A stretch of 49,365 nucleotides of DNA from Verrucomicrobiota bacterium (GTDB lineage: Bacteria; Verrucomicrobiota; Verrucomicrobiia; Limisphaerales; SIBE01). Of the stretch, positions 27,204-37,134 are shown one piece after another (position 1 is the first letter of the stretch; each line of letters begins with the position of its first letter). The stretch spans positions 1 to 49,365 of the forward strand of contig JAIPJX010000015.1 in NCBI GenBank assembly GCA_021733945.1. Reading direction: 5' to 3'. Both the position numbers and the translations under genes were made by a program. The notes beneath the pieces were generated by a model that worked only from the letters and a program-made list of their open reading frames with translations, ran no database searches and was not told the DNA's origin.

Positions 27204-27851
27204 TCACAAAGGCAGTTCGGGGTCCGACGCTTCCTCGATCCGTTTTTTGATTCGCGCGACAAGGTCTGGGTAGGATGATTTGTTGATGATTTCGTCGAAC
27301 TGCACCCGGTAGTTCTTGACCAGGCTGACGCCTTCGATCAGGGCATCGTAAACCTTCCAGCCGGGATCGCCAGGTTTCTTGCGAAGCCTGTATTCCACGG
27401 TGGCATCCACCTTCTGGGTCGTGACCTTGGTCTGCACGGACGCGTAGGAGTCGATGACCTTCTCGTTCAAATACCGGACTTCCACGAGGTTGGTGTAGCT
27501 TGATGTGATTTTCTCGACGTAGGCGCGTCGCAGAAACTCTTCCAGCAGCGATTGGAACTCCCTTTTTTCGGTTTCGGATCGGTTCGGCCAGTGGCGGCCC
27601 AGACATCCCTGGCTGATGGCTTCCCAGTCGAACCGGGTGCTGATCAGTTTTTGAATCGCGTCGACCTGTTCTCCGTGGCTGTCCTGCGCGCTCCATTTGG
27701 GATCCCGGAGCACCGAAAGGATCTGCTCGGTTGTCTGTTTGACCTGTTCCGTCGGTTCCCCTGCAATCAAACGGCTGCCGATCCCGCAGGTTGCAGCTGC
27801 CAGGATTGTGACCTGGAGCAAGCGGCTCCATTTCGTCCATTGCGATGTCAT
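27204..27851 (-). CDS. mlaC: MlaC periplasmic phospholipid shuttle
   Basis: MlaC carries phospholipid across the periplasm between MlaA and the inner-membrane MlaFED complex. The 215-residue protein begins with a signal peptide (cleavage near LIAGE). It then shows the MlaC pattern: RFDWEAISQGCLGRHWPNRSETEKREF, FLRRAYVEKITSSYTN, VDATVEYRLRK and the GWKVYDALIEGVSLVKNYR strand, with IINKSSYPDLVARIKK at the end. An AAGGGA ribosome binding site precedes the ATG. A well-matched promoter lies just upstream, in the 161-base gap after mlaD, suggesting that mlaC-mlaA can be expressed apart from mlaEFD. Confidence 0.92.
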   Translation of the reverse strand: MTSQWTKWSRLLQVTILAAATCGIGSRLIAGEPTEQVKQTTEQILSVLRDPKWSAQDSHGEQVDAIQKLISTRFDWEAISQGCLGRHWPNRSETEKREFQSLLEEFLRRAYVEKITSSYTNLVEVRYLNEKVIDSYASVQTKVTTQKVDATVEYRLRKKPGDPGWKVYDALIEGVSLVKNYRVQFDEIINKSSYPDLVARIKKRIEEASDPELPL

Positions 27852-27889
27852 TGGCTAAATTCCCTTCTGCCCGAATCTTAAACGTTTTA

Positions 27890-27918
27890 ATTATTCATGA
27901 GCCCCGGCTTTTTGACAA
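27890..27918 (-). promoter_or_regulatory. Sigma-70-type promoter of mlaC-mlaA
   Basis: On the minus strand TTGTCA (27918-27913) and AATAAT (27895-27890) are separated by exactly 17 bases, each matching the housekeeping consensus at five of six positions. The predicted start would be near 27883, some 32 bases before the mlaC ATG. Confidence 0.6.
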
Positions 27919-28012
27919 GACCGTCGGCTGGGATTTTCTTCGAAGTTCCGATCCCGTTCCGGCTGCTGTGTGACTGTGTTTCTCCGTGTGGGGGTGACTC
28001 CGCCGGGTTTGT

Positions 28013-28453
28013 TCAGACGTTTCCCTGAACGAACTTGGCGATGAGCTGTTCGAGATCCATGGCGGGTTCGGTGTTCATGATCCGGCCTCCCGGCTTGATC
28101 TTCTCATCCATTCCTCCGGGGAGGAGTTCGACGAATTTTTCGCCAATGAGTCCCTTGGTTTTGACCGATGCGATCGCGTCCATGTCCAGGGTCACATCGG
28201 GATTGATCATGAAAACCACGTGCGCCTGGTAGTCCTCCAGAGAGATGCTCTTCACGCGCCCGACTTCGACCCCGGCGATCATGACGGACGCGCCGATCTT
28301 CAGACTGCCACAGTTCGAGAACTGGGCGTGGAGTTCATAGCCGTTCCCTCCAAAGAATTCGCTCTTTGCGAGCCGGACGCTGAGGTAGCCGAAACAGGCC
28401 AGTCCGGCAATGAGAAACATGCCGACCCCGAGTTCCATGGTCGATTTTTTCAT
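28013..28453 (-). CDS. mlaD: MlaD, MCE-domain substrate-binding subunit
   Basis: A 146-residue protein with one N-terminal membrane helix (about 7-26) and a single MCE domain (about 38-118), in which GASVMIAGVEVGRVKSISL and GLIGEKFVELLPGG are the typical strands. Six copies should form a periplasmic ring on MlaFE that takes lipid to or from MlaC. It is shorter than the E. coli protein (about 183 residues), with a brief C-terminal helix. It follows mlaF after 27 bases. Confidence 0.92.
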   Translation of the reverse strand: MKKSTMELGVGMFLIAGLACFGYLSVRLAKSEFFGGNGYELHAQFSNCGSLKIGASVMIAGVEVGRVKSISLEDYQAHVVFMINPDVTLDMDAIASVKTKGLIGEKFVELLPGGMDEKIKPGGRIMNTEPAMDLEQLIAKFVQGNV

Positions 28454-28480
28454 GGTAGGCTGAAAGTTATTGGAGTGCAG

Positions 28481-29227
28481 CTATTTATACTGAATCGGAC
28501 CGTCGATTCGGCCGTGGACGAATTGATCCACCACCGGATGCGGGCATGTGAGGATTCCCTCCGAGTCTTCCAGGGCCACAAGTTCACCCTGATGGAGCAT
28601 GGCGACCTTCTGCACGATTCCGAATATATCGGGAATATCGTGAGAAACAAGTACTCCGGTTAGATTCAGGCGTTTGTGCGATGCGTCGAACAACCTGAGA
28701 ATGGATCGGGCGATGATTGGGTCCAGTCCGGTCGTGGGTTCGTCAAAAAAGACAATTTCGGGGTCGCGGACCAGGGCTCTCGCGAGGGCGGCTCGTTTGA
28801 TCATCCCGCCACTCAGCTGGGAAGGGACTTTCTCCTCGGCTCCGGTCAGTCCCACCTGTTCGAGTTCACGACGCACCCGCACGCCGATTTCCTGTTCAGT
28901 GAGGGAAGTCTTCTCCCGGAGCGGAAAAGCCACGTTGTCGAACACGGTCATCGAGTCAAACAGAGCTCCGTTTTGAAAGACAAACCCGAAACGGCTCCGG
29001 ATCTTCTCCAGATCTCTGAATCGGGCCGTGGTCACGTCTATGCCGTCCACCAGAATCCGTCCGCGGTCCGGTTTCATCAGTCCGGCGATGTGCTTGAGCA
29101 AGACGCTTTTTCCGGTGCCGCTCATTCCGATCAATGCGAGGAACTCGCCCCTTTTCACCTCAAGCGACACTCCCTTGAAGACTTCGGTGTCTCCCAGGCG
29201 TTTCCATAGATTTTCAATCTGGATCAT
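28481..29227 (-). CDS. mlaF: MlaF, ATPase of the Mla lipid transporter
   Basis: A 248-residue ABC ATPase. Walker A is GMSGTGKSVLLKHIAGL, the signature LSGGMIKRAALARAL is the variant typical of MlaF/Ttg2A rather than the usual LSGGQ, and Walker B is IVFFDEPTTGLDP. A C-terminal extension after LVSHDIPDIF is present, ending in VDQFVHGRIDGPIQY, which resembles the MlaF tail that clasps the neighbouring ATPase. It starts nine bases after mlaE. No STAS-domain MlaB gene is found beside it. Confidence 0.93.
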   Translation of the reverse strand: MIQIENLWKRLGDTEVFKGVSLEVKRGEFLALIGMSGTGKSVLLKHIAGLMKPDRGRILVDGIDVTTARFRDLEKIRSRFGFVFQNGALFDSMTVFDNVAFPLREKTSLTEQEIGVRVRRELEQVGLTGAEEKVPSQLSGGMIKRAALARALVRDPEIVFFDEPTTGLDPIIARSILRLFDASHKRLNLTGVLVSHDIPDIFGIVQKVAMLHQGELVALEDSEGILTCPHPVVDQFVHGRIDGPIQYK

Positions 29228-29236
29228 GGGGTTTCC

Positions 29237-30010
29237 TCAAAAAAGAACCGCCGTCATCAGGTAATCCCAGACCAGGATCAGGACCGATGCTGTCACCACC
29301 GCCCCGGTGGTCGCGGTGCTCACTCCCTCCGCGCCATGGCTTGAATAATATCCCTTGTGACAGCAAACCCAGGCCATGATCGCACCGAAGCTGACCGACT
29401 TGATGGCCCCGCTCCAGAGATCCTGCATGCGCAGGTGATCGCTCATTTCTCCGAAAAAAGTCCCCGAAGCCATGCCCAACAGTTTCACCGCAACCACGTA
29501 GGCTCCGAACACGCCGATCGCATTGAAGATTGCTCCCAGCAACGGGAGGGTGATCAGGGCGGCAAGCAGGTTTGGTACGGAGAGATACCGGAGCGGGTTG
29601 AGTCCGAGCAGTTCCAGGGCATCGATTTGTTCGTTGATCCGCATGATGCCGATATGTGCGGTGATGGCGGATCCGGCGCGTCCGGTCACCATCAGGGCGG
29701 AGAGCACCGGTCCCAATTCCCGCACCAGGGACAGAACGACCATGGGTCCCAGAAATGCCTCGGATCCGAAACCCTTGAGTGCGTTGTATCCCTGAAGCGC
29801 CAGAACCATGCCTGTGAACAGGCCTGTGAGGCAGACAACAAACACCGATTTCCACCCGATGAAATGGATCTGTTTCACCAGATGCCGCCCTTTGAGGGGG
29901 GGGGTGGCAACGCATGCCAGCGTTTGGCACAGGAAAGTGCCCATGCGTCCGACTCGGGAAATCCCGAACAGAGCGGCTGCCCCAAATCTTCTGACAACGT
30001 TTACCAGCAT
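29237..30010 (-). CDS. mlaE: MlaE, permease of the Mla lipid transporter
   Basis: 257 residues with five to six membrane helices. The family signature LVRELGPVLSALMVTGRAGSAITAHIGIMRINEQIDAL, here cut only for length, runs through residues 92-130, and HKGYYSSHGAEGVSTATTGAV near 210-230 is the second conserved block. With MlaF and MlaD it forms the inner-membrane complex for retrograde or anterograde phospholipid movement. It is first in the mlaE-F-D group; no clear promoter was found in the 186 bases before it. Confidence 0.93.
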   Translation of the reverse strand: MLVNVVRRFGAAALFGISRVGRMGTFLCQTLACVATPPLKGRHLVKQIHFIGWKSVFVVCLTGLFTGMVLALQGYNALKGFGSEAFLGPMVVLSLVRELGPVLSALMVTGRAGSAITAHIGIMRINEQIDALELLGLNPLRYLSVPNLLAALITLPLLGAIFNAIGVFGAYVVAVKLLGMASGTFFGEMSDHLRMQDLWSGAIKSVSFGAIMAWVCCHKGYYSSHGAEGVSTATTGAVVTASVLILVWDYLMTAVLF

Positions 30011-30067
30011 GATACCGGGTCCATGCGAACAGGTCTTTGCCCTTCCGTCAAGCGAGGCTCTCCAGAT

Positions 30068-30097
30068 GGGTTCGATCGGGTTCGATCGGGTTCATTC
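30068..30097. repeat. Three tandem 10-base repeats
   Basis: GGGTTCGATC occurs twice in succession, followed by GGGTTCATTC, in the gap before mlaE. Helical-turn periodicity makes a protein-binding function possible, but simple slippage is as likely. Confidence 0.4.
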
Positions 30098-30196
30098 GGC
30101 CGGGAGGTGTTTGCCGTGATTCCGGATTGCTGGAAGCTGCTTCGGAAAACCCGGAGGCGATGGCTGGTGCCAAATGAGCGGGAATGGAGCGGGGCG

Positions 30197-30790
30197 TTAA
30201 TCCTGTTTTTGCTGTCGCGAACGACGCCATTTCGTGAGATGGCGCGATTGAACGGCAACGCCGGCGGCGAACAGGGCAACAAAGAGGATTACCCGAATCA
30301 TGGATTCATGAGGAACCGCCTGGCAGATCAACATGGAGCCGGTCAGCGCGGAAAGCACGATCAAGGACCAGTCAAACAAAACGGCCACCAGGAAAAAACC
30401 GAGCGCGGCACCGATGACTCCGCCAATCCATGCGTATTGGCTGTATCCCAGTTCCAGGGCAGCCATATACACGACATAGCCGCCGGCCAGCAGACCCGCC
30501 AGCCGAACTGCAATCTTGTGCAGGAAAATCGAAAGGACGGCTCCGATCAGGCCCAGGCAGAGCGCGACTGCCAGAACCATCCATTCCTCGGAAGCCTTGA
30601 AATATTCTCCCGTGAGGATGGTTCCGGCAACGAAGCCAATGCCCCCGACAAAAAGCCAAAACATGCGTCTGCCGAACAAAAGCAGGGCCAAAGCAACGAG
30701 CATGGCGGCGCTTTCAGTCGTGTGGGCCTGGATTCTGTCTGTAATCCAGGTGAGCGGATTTGTTTCGTGGCTGTTCTCGTCAAGTTTCAT
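30197..30790 (-). CDS. DUF4203/TMEM198-like multispanning membrane protein
   Basis: A 197-residue protein with about seven short membrane helices rich in Gly and Ala, separated by very short loops, and a basic C-terminal tail. The recurring FVGGIGFVAGTILTG and IGGVIGAALGFFLVAVL segments match DUF4203-like membrane proteins, whose bacterial function is unknown. The ATG at 30790 follows a GGAACGA element; upstream in-frame sequence to 30910 lacks features of a protein. It lies before mlaE on the same strand but 186 bases away, so operon membership is uncertain. Confidence 0.65.
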   Translation of the reverse strand: MKLDENSHETNPLTWITDRIQAHTTESAAMLVALALLLFGRRMFWLFVGGIGFVAGTILTGEYFKASEEWMVLAVALCLGLIGAVLSIFLHKIAVRLAGLLAGGYVVYMAALELGYSQYAWIGGVIGAALGFFLVAVLFDWSLIVLSALTGSMLICQAVPHESMIRVILFVALFAAGVAVQSRHLTKWRRSRQQKQD

Positions 30791-31150
30791 TCGTTCCAGA
30801 ACACTAGGCTCGCACAGTCGAATCGGATTGAAAAGGCCTGGTTCAACCGGGTCCGACGGTTTAAAACCCACCGAAAAGGCGAGGTGGGGATGAAACAGAA
30901 CTAATCTCAACTATTAAGGAAATAAAAAACTTTCAAAATGGGGCGAACATTTCTTGCGTGAGATGAGCAGTATACGTTAAAAGCTCCTTTCTCGAAAGAG
31001 ACTCCTATGTCGTGAGGGTGTCTGGAAAGTTGCCGGTTGGGCGGATGGGTCTGCCTTTTAGGGTTGAACAATAGAAGCTTTCTGAGACAAATACACGCGT
31101 TACCGGTTGGACAAATTGCTTGAATGGTTTAAGCAGCGTCGAATTGCCGA
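30791..31150. other. 360-base divergent intergenic region before the act operon
   Basis: It must hold the promoters of the DUF4203 gene and of actA. It is markedly AT-richer than its surroundings around 30900-31010. CCGGTTGG occurs twice (31032-31039 and 31103-31110). A TTGGAC/TAAGCA pair with 17-base spacing (31107-31135) sits too close to actA to be convincing. No small gene is seen. Confidence 0.45.
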
Positions 31151-31819
31151 ATGTCAGACATTTTTCCAAAATGGACAAACCAGCTTCCGGTTAAGATAAT
31201 AGCCGGAGCGATCCTTGCGGCAACGACGGGCGTGGCAGGGGTCTGGTATTATTTCACTCCCAAGTATACCCGGGTCGGTTATCAGCCGATTCAGCCGGTG
31301 CCCTTTTCGCATGCGGTGCATGCCGGGCAGCTCGGTGTGGATTGCCGGTATTGCCATACTGATGTTGAGGAGTCGTGGTATTCGAACATCCCGGCTGCTG
31401 AGACCTGCATGAAGTGCCACAATCAGGTTCTTCCGAACGATCCGCGGCTGGCTGTGGTGCGGGAGAGTGCTGCAACCGGAGAGCCGATTCCGTGGGTTCA
31501 GATTCACAAGACCCCGGATTACGTCTATTTCAACCACTCGGCTCATGTGAACCGGGGGGTTAGCTGTGTGGAGTGTCACGGTCAGGTTGACCAGATGGAC
31601 GAGGTGTATCACGCCAAGCCATTCAGCATGACGTTCTGTCTCGATTGCCACCGTAACCCGGCCGCGAAGTTGCGACCGCCGGACAAGATAACCGACCTGA
31701 CTTGGAAGTGGAGCGATGATCCGGAAGCTGCGGCCAAAGCGCAGAAGGAGAACGGTTCCAAGTTTGTCACCGACTGGAAGGTCGAATCCATGGAAAATTG
31801 CTCCGCCTGCCACAGATGA
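31151..31819 (+). CDS. actA: ActA, pentahaem cytochrome c of alternative complex III
   Basis: 222 residues with one N-terminal membrane helix (about 15-34) and a periplasmic domain holding five CxxCH haem sites: CRYCH 65-69, CMKCH 86-90, CVECH 139-143, CLDCH 163-167 and CSACH 217-221. This number and the F-S-H-x-x-H spacing are those of ActA, which relays electrons from the iron-sulphur subunit ActB toward cytochrome c or the terminal oxidase. The last haem site ends at the very C terminus. The stop overlaps the actB start by four bases. It opens a tightly packed operon of at least ten genes. Confidence 0.95.
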   Translation: MSDIFPKWTNQLPVKIIAGAILAATTGVAGVWYYFTPKYTRVGYQPIQPVPFSHAVHAGQLGVDCRYCHTDVEESWYSNIPAAETCMKCHNQVLPNDPRLAVVRESAATGEPIPWVQIHKTPDYVYFNHSAHVNRGVSCVECHGQVDQMDEVYHAKPFSMTFCLDCHRNPAAKLRPPDKITDLTWKWSDDPEAAAKAQKENGSKFVTDWKVESMENCSACHR

Positions 31820-34800
31820 AAACCGTTCCCCCGACTTGTCCTGAGCCGGACTCTGGCGCAAAGTATTGGCGCAGTCTGGATCAGTTGGCCGACACCCCTG
31901 AATTTCAACACTGGGTGGAGCGCGAGTTTCCAGCCGGTGCGAGCGAGCTCACCGACCCTGTCTCCAGGCGCCATTTCGCGAAGATCATGTCCGCCTCCTT
32001 CCTTCTGGCAGGGCTGGGGACAACCGGCTGCCGGAGGCCTGAAGAGCGCATCCTTCCCTTTTCAAAGCAACCGGAGAACTACGTGCACGGCATGCCGCAG
32101 TATTATGCGACAGCCATGCCGACCCGGAGTGGGGCCGTGCCCTTGGTGGTCAAGGCGCATGAAGGGCGTCCCACCAAGGTGGAGGGAAACAAGGAACATC
32201 CCGACAGCAACGGCGCGACGGATCTGTTTGCGCAGGCTTCCATTCTCAATCTTTACGATCCTGACCGGGCGACGCGCTTTGTGAAGGACGGTCAGGCCGC
32301 CTCCCCGGAAGAGGCGCTGAAGATGTTGGGCGATCTCTCCAAGAAAACGCAGGCTGACGGCGGTCGTGGAATGGCGTTCCTGATGGAGCGCGGGGCTTCG
32401 CCATCGCGGGACCGGGTTCAGAAACTTCTGCAGGAGAAGCTGCCGAATGCGGCCTGGCACGTTTACGAGCCGGTTGATTTCGATGTCTACCGTCAGGCGG
32501 CCGCTGCCGCTTATGGGCGTGCGGTCACGCCTTATGTCCGGCTCGACCAGGCAAAGGTCATCGTCTCGCTCGATTGCGATTTTATTGGTTCCGAGGAGGA
32601 TGCTCACATCAAGATCCGGCAGTTCTCCAAGGGCCGCCGGACCGAAAAGCCGGGTGACAGCATGAACCGGCTTTATGCCGTGGAGGCCCTGTTTACATTG
32701 ACGGGTGCCAACGCGGATCATCGACTGCGGACACCGGCAAGCGGCGTTCTATCGGTGGCGGCGCGTCTGGCCCGGGAAATTCTGACGCAGACCGGAAAAA
32801 GCGATCTGCTTCCCGATCTCAAGGCTCTGGAGTCCGGCAGTGAGGCGCACAACGAGTGGATTGTCACCTGTGCCAAGGATCTTCTCGAGCAGGCCAACCG
32901 TGGCCACACCGTCGTTCTGGCTGGGCATCGTCAACCCTTGGCGGTCCACATCCTTGCCGCGGCGATGAACGAAGCCCTCGGCAATACCGGCAATACGATT
33001 GTTTTTCACGAAAAACCCCAGGCGGTCACCCAATCGATTGTGGATCTGGCCGGTGCGTTGAACGCCGGGCAGGTCAGCACCCTGGTGATCTTTGGTGGGA
33101 ACCCCGCCTACAATGCTCCGGCTGAACTGAACTGGACAGAAGCCCAGGCAAAGGCGGCGAACGTCATTCGTCTTGGTTATTACGAGGACGAGACATTGCC
33201 GGTCAAGGGTTGGCATCTGCCGCTGGCGCATTATCTCGAATCCTGGGGAGATGCACGCACCTCGGATGGCACCCTGGTGCCGGTGCAACCGTTGATCGAA
33301 CCCCTGTTTGGGGGCTTGACGGAAATCGAGGTGATGGCGCGGTTGGCTGGAAGCGAAATGACCAGCTCGCACGACATCGTTCGGAAGACTTTTGAGGAGT
33401 TGGGTGAAGCGGGTGACGAACCCTGGAACCGATTCCTCCACGACGGATATCTGAAGGGGAGCGCTCCGGCGGCGACGCCCGTGAGTTTTGATCGCGCAGG
33501 TGCCGCCAAAGTCATGAGTGCGGTGCGTCCGGCACTGGCACCGACCAAGGAGAGTCTGGAAGTTGTTTTTCATCGTGATTCCTGCGTTGATGACGGACGT
33601 TATGCCAACAATGGCTGGCTGCAGGAACTTCCCGACCCGGTCAACAAGCTGGTCTGGGAGAACGCGATTTCCCTGAGTGTGCGCACGGCACGCGAGTTGG
33701 GACTTTATTACACGGACAAGGAAAACATGAACCTTGCCGTGCCCTGGGTAAAGGTGGAGGTTGGCGGTCGCTCGGTGGAAGGTCCGGTTTGGATCCAGCC
33801 GGGGCAGGCGGACAACACCCTGGGTTTGCCCCTGGGTTATGGGCGGACCAAAACCGGGCGGGTTGGCAAGGGATCCGGATTTTCAGCGTATCGGGTGAGG
33901 ACCTCTGCGGTGCCCCATATTGCGCCCGGTGCAAAACTGACCGCGGTTTCGGGCAAGACGCATCAACTCGCCACCACCCAGAATCACTGGGCGATGGAAG
34001 GTCGTCCGATCGTCCGTGAAGCCACGTTGAAGCAGTATCGGGAGCATCCCGATGTTGCCCGGTCGATGGACATGGAGAAACCTCCCGGCGCACCGGAAGA
34101 TGGTCTGCCGATGGCGCTTTATCCAAACCCGATGGATGTTCCGGGCAAGGACGGAAAGACTCCGAAGGAGAAAGCCGTTCATCATTGGGGAATGTCCATT
34201 GATTTGAGCACCTGCGTGGGGTGTTCAGCCTGCGTCATTGCGTGCCAGAGCGAGAACAACATTCCGATTGTCGGAAAGGACCAGGTCAACCGCAACCGGG
34301 AGATGCACTGGCTCCGGATCGACCGTTATTACACGGGGGATCCCAAGAAATCAGCCGACGACCAGATTGCGGATCCGCAGGTGGCCAATCAGCCAATGCT
34401 TTGCCAGCACTGCGAGAGTGCTCCCTGCGAAAGTGTCTGTCCCGTAAATGCAACCGTGCATGATTACGAGGGGCTGAACCTGATGGTGTATAACCGGTGC
34501 GTGGGCACGCGGTATTGCTCCAACAACTGCCCTTACAAGGTCCGACGCTTCAATTATTTCGATTACGCCCGGCGTCCGTTTGACAGATTGTACAAGAGCC
34601 CGTTTGCGCGGGATTCAGATGGCAAGCTCGGAATCTCCCGATGGTTCAGCAATCCGGATCGGGGAGAAATGCCGGAGGATCAGTGGAATCTGGTGAAGCT
34701 GGCCAAGAATCCCGATGTGAGTGTGCGCATGCGCGGAGTCATGGAGAAGTGCACCTTCTGTCTGCAAAGAATTGAGCGTGGCAAGATTGCCCAAAAGGTG

Positions 34801-35163
34801 AAGGCCGGAGCGTCGCCGGACATTGAAGTCCGGGATGGGGCGGTTGAAACCGCTTGTCAGCAGGCCTGTCCGGCGGAGTCGATCGTGTTCGGAAACATGA
34901 AGGACCCCAACAGCCGGGTTTCCCGCCTCAAAGCGCAGCAGCGCGATTACTCAGCCCTGGAATTCCTGGGAACACGTCCCCGGTTGACCTACCTGATGCG
35001 TCTCCGGAATCCGAATCCCGCGATGCCGGACGCGTACGAAGTGCCGCTGAGCGGTCAGGAATTTGCAAAAAAATCGGGTGCTCACGAATCAGGCGAGCAT
35101 TCCGAACACGGAGCGGCCCATGGCGCGACCGAGGGTGAAGCCGTCGAGAAAGGATCTCATTAA
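31816..35163 (+). CDS. actB: ActB, molybdopterin-oxidoreductase-like iron-sulphur subunit
   Basis: 1115 residues. A Tat-like motif ([17 protein letters not shown]) ends at a GC pair resembling a lipobox, as in other ActB proteins. Residues about 80-740 form a molybdopterin-oxidoreductase-like domain that in this family carries no molybdenum cofactor. The C-terminal part (about 785-1040) has four cysteine groups: [43 protein letters not shown] and CTFCLQ...CQQACP. In the third, Thr replaces one Cys, which is the known mark of the [3Fe-4S] centre near the quinol site; the other three should be [4Fe-4S]. It starts at the ATG at 31816, coupled to actA. Confidence 0.95.
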   Translation: MKTVPPTCPEPDSGAKYWRSLDQLADTPEFQHWVEREFPAGASELTDPVSRRHFAKIMSASFLLAGLGTTGCRRPEERILPFSKQPENYVHGMPQYYATAMPTRSGAVPLVVKAHEGRPTKVEGNKEHPDSNGATDLFAQASILNLYDPDRATRFVKDGQAASPEEALKMLGDLSKKTQADGGRGMAFLMERGASPSRDRVQKLLQEKLPNAAWHVYEPVDFDVYRQAAAAAYGRAVTPYVRLDQAKVIVSLDCDFIGSEEDAHIKIRQFSKGRRTEKPGDSMNRLYAVEALFTLTGANADHRLRTPASGVLSVAARLAREILTQTGKSDLLPDLKALESGSEAHNEWIVTCAKDLLEQANRGHTVVLAGHRQPLAVHILAAAMNEALGNTGNTIVFHEKPQAVTQSIVDLAGALNAGQVSTLVIFGGNPAYNAPAELNWTEAQAKAANVIRLGYYEDETLPVKGWHLPLAHYLESWGDARTSDGTLVPVQPLIEPLFGGLTEIEVMARLAGSEMTSSHDIVRKTFEELGEAGDEPWNRFLHDGYLKGSAPAATPVSFDRAGAAKVMSAVRPALAPTKESLEVVFHRDSCVDDGRYANNGWLQELPDPVNKLVWENAISLSVRTARELGLYYTDKENMNLAVPWVKVEVGGRSVEGPVWIQPGQADNTLGLPLGYGRTKTGRVGKGSGFSAYRVRTSAVPHIAPGAKLTAVSGKTHQLATTQNHWAMEGRPIVREATLKQYREHPDVARSMDMEKPPGAPEDGLPMALYPNPMDVPGKDGKTPKEKAVHHWGMSIDLSTCVGCSACVIACQSENNIPIVGKDQVNRNREMHWLRIDRYYTGDPKKSADDQIADPQVANQPMLCQHCESAPCESVCPVNATVHDYEGLNLMVYNRCVGTRYCSNNCPYKVRRFNYFDYARRPFDRLYKSPFARDSDGKLGISRWFSNPDRGEMPEDQWNLVKLAKNPDVSVRMRGVMEKCTFCLQRIERGKIAQKVKAGASPDIEVRDGAVETACQQACPAESIVFGNMKDPNSRVSRLKAQQRDYSALEFLGTRPRLTYLMRLRNPNPAMPDAYEVPLSGQEFAKKSGAHESGEHSEHGAAHGATEGEAVEKGSH

Positions 35164-36590
35164 TGTCTGAAGTGGCGATTCCTCCCACCCTGAAGATTCA
35201 AGCCCCCCCAGCGGAGCTTGAGCGGGAACCCCTGGTTTTAAACGAGCGTCCTCCGGGATGGATCTCTGACCGGATCACCTCCGTAGTCGAGGGCAAGGCC
35301 CCGCGCTGGTGGTGGATTGGGCTCTCGATCAGCGTTCCGCTGATGGTGATGCTGTTCTGTGTGCTGGCTTATCTGATTTCCACCGGTGTGGGCATTTACG
35401 GTAACAACCAGCCGATCATGTGGGGTTGGCCCATTGTGAACTTCGTCTGGTGGATCGGCATCGGCCATGCCGGGACGCTGATTTCGGCCATTCTCTTTCT
35501 TCTCAGGCAGAAGTGGCGTACGGCGGTCAATCGGGCTGCGGAGGCGATGACCATTTTCGCGGTGATGTGCGCCGGCATTTTCCCGTTGATTCATATTGGG
35601 CGCGCCTGGCTGGGGTGGTGGCTGTTCCCGATTCCGAATGCGAATTCCATCTGGCCCCAGTTCCGGTCGCCCCTGATGTGGGACGTGTTTGCCGTCTCAA
35701 CTTATTTTACGGTGTCCCTGTTGTTCTGGTACGTGGGTTTGGTTCCCGATCTCGCCGTCATGCGCGATCGTTCCAAGACCAAGATCCGGAAGTTCCTCTA
35801 CGGACTCTTTGCGTTGGGATGGACGGGGTCCAACCGGCACTGGAGTAACTACGAGAAAGCCTATTTGATTCTGGCTGGCCTTTCAACGCCGCTGGTTTTG
35901 TCCGTGCACAGTATCGTTTCGCTGGACTTTGCGGTGTCGCAGTTGCCGGGTTGGCATACGACGATCTTCCCGCCCTATTTCGTGGCGGGTGCGGTGTTTT
36001 CCGGATTCGGCATGGTCCTGACCCTTTTGATTCCGCTGCGGCGTCTGTGCAATCTGGAGGAAGTGATCACGGTCCGGCACATTGAATTGATGTGCAAGGT
36101 AACCCTGGCGGTTGGCTCGATCGTGGGATACGCCTACGGCATGGAGGTGTTCATTGCCTGGTACAGCGGCAGTCCCTACGAGAAGTTCGCTTTCTGGAAT
36201 CGTGCTTTTGGGCCCTACTGGTGGGGTTACTGGACGATGATTATCTGCAACGTCGTGGTGCCCCAGTTCTTCTGGTCCAAGAAGGTCCGGACCAACATGC
36301 TGGTGGTCTGGGTGCTGTCGATCTTTGTGAACATCGGGATGTGGTTTGAACGATTTGAAATTGTGATCACCTCGTTGAGCCGCGAGTTCCTCCCCTCGAA
36401 CTGGGGATACTTCATCCCGACCATCTGGGATATTCTGACGTTCCTTGGAACCTTTGGATTGTTTTTCACCTTGTTCCTGCTGTTCCTGCGGTTTCTTCCG
36501 ATGATCGCGATTTCGGAAGTCAAGGGTGTTACCCCGCAGGCGGATCCTCATCATCCGCTGGGCGGCGCGAAACCAGGAGGCCATCACTGA
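35163..36590 (+). CDS. actC: ActC, NrfD-like quinol-binding membrane subunit
   Basis: 475 residues with about ten membrane helices. [28 protein letters not shown] is the conserved second-helix region of ActC, with the Trp, Gly and His that line the quinol pocket, and [18 protein letters not shown] is the second conserved block. ActC docks ActB and is the proposed site of quinol oxidation and proton translocation. The ATG shares a base with the actB stop codon. Confidence 0.95.
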   Translation: MSEVAIPPTLKIQAPPAELEREPLVLNERPPGWISDRITSVVEGKAPRWWWIGLSISVPLMVMLFCVLAYLISTGVGIYGNNQPIMWGWPIVNFVWWIGIGHAGTLISAILFLLRQKWRTAVNRAAEAMTIFAVMCAGIFPLIHIGRAWLGWWLFPIPNANSIWPQFRSPLMWDVFAVSTYFTVSLLFWYVGLVPDLAVMRDRSKTKIRKFLYGLFALGWTGSNRHWSNYEKAYLILAGLSTPLVLSVHSIVSLDFAVSQLPGWHTTIFPPYFVAGAVFSGFGMVLTLLIPLRRLCNLEEVITVRHIELMCKVTLAVGSIVGYAYGMEVFIAWYSGSPYEKFAFWNRAFGPYWWGYWTMIICNVVVPQFFWSKKVRTNMLVVWVLSIFVNIGMWFERFEIVITSLSREFLPSNWGYFIPTIWDILTFLGTFGLFFTLFLLFLRFLPMIAISEVKGVTPQADPHHPLGGAKPGGHH

Positions 36591-36591
36591 T

Positions 36592-37131
36592 ATGGGCGAG
36601 ACTTCAAAACCTTACGGGATAATTGCCGAATTCGAGACCGCTGCGGCGATCATGCATGCGGCCGAAAAAGTCCGGGATTCCGGATTCCGGAAGTGGGACG
36701 TGTTTACCCCCTTTCCGGTGCACGGAATGGATCGGGCCATGGGGTTGAAGAACTCCAAGGTCGGCTGGTTTTCGTTCATCGGCGGTGCCACGGGCTACAC
36801 CTCCGGCATGCTGATGATCTGGTATCTAAATGCGGTGGACTACGCGATTCCGATTGGCGGCAAGCCAATGTTCAGTCCCCATGGAGCGTTTCCGCCCTCT
36901 TACGAGCTGACGATCCTGTTGGGTGCCTTTGGTGCCATCTTTGGAATGTTGTTTTTGAATCGCCTGCCCAAGCTGCATCATCCGCTCTTGAAACACGAAC
37001 GTTTCAAACTGGCGACGCATGACCGATTTTTTGTGGTCATTGAAACCGGCGATCCCAAGTTTTCGGAAACTGAAACCCGCGCACTGCTCGAGTCCGCCGG
37101 CAGCAAGCACATCGAGTTGGTGGAGGACTAG
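36592..37131 (+). CDS. actD: ActD (DUF3341) membrane subunit
   Basis: 179 residues: a cytosolic N-terminal alpha/beta domain (about 1-60) with KPYGIIAEFETAAAIMHAAEKVR, two membrane helices (about 66-95 and 105-125), and a cytosolic tail. FPVHGMDRAMGL is the DUF3341 hallmark. The start at 36592 follows AGGAGG; an in-frame start inside actC is less likely. ActD packs against ActC in known complexes. Confidence 0.93.
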   Translation: MGETSKPYGIIAEFETAAAIMHAAEKVRDSGFRKWDVFTPFPVHGMDRAMGLKNSKVGWFSFIGGATGYTSGMLMIWYLNAVDYAIPIGGKPMFSPHGAFPPSYELTILLGAFGAIFGMLFLNRLPKLHHPLLKHERFKLATHDRFFVVIETGDPKFSETETRALLESAGSKHIELVED

Positions 37132-37134
37132 AGT

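Noticed and set aside
29357..30904. 515-codon open frame on the plus strand
   Set aside because: It lies antisense to mlaE and the DUF4203 gene, is rich in Gln, Asp, Gly and His and matches no family; a shadow of GC-rich codons.
31107..31135. TTGGAC-17-TAAGCA as promoter of actA
   Set aside because: The start would fall only a few bases before the ATG, and the -10 match is poor.
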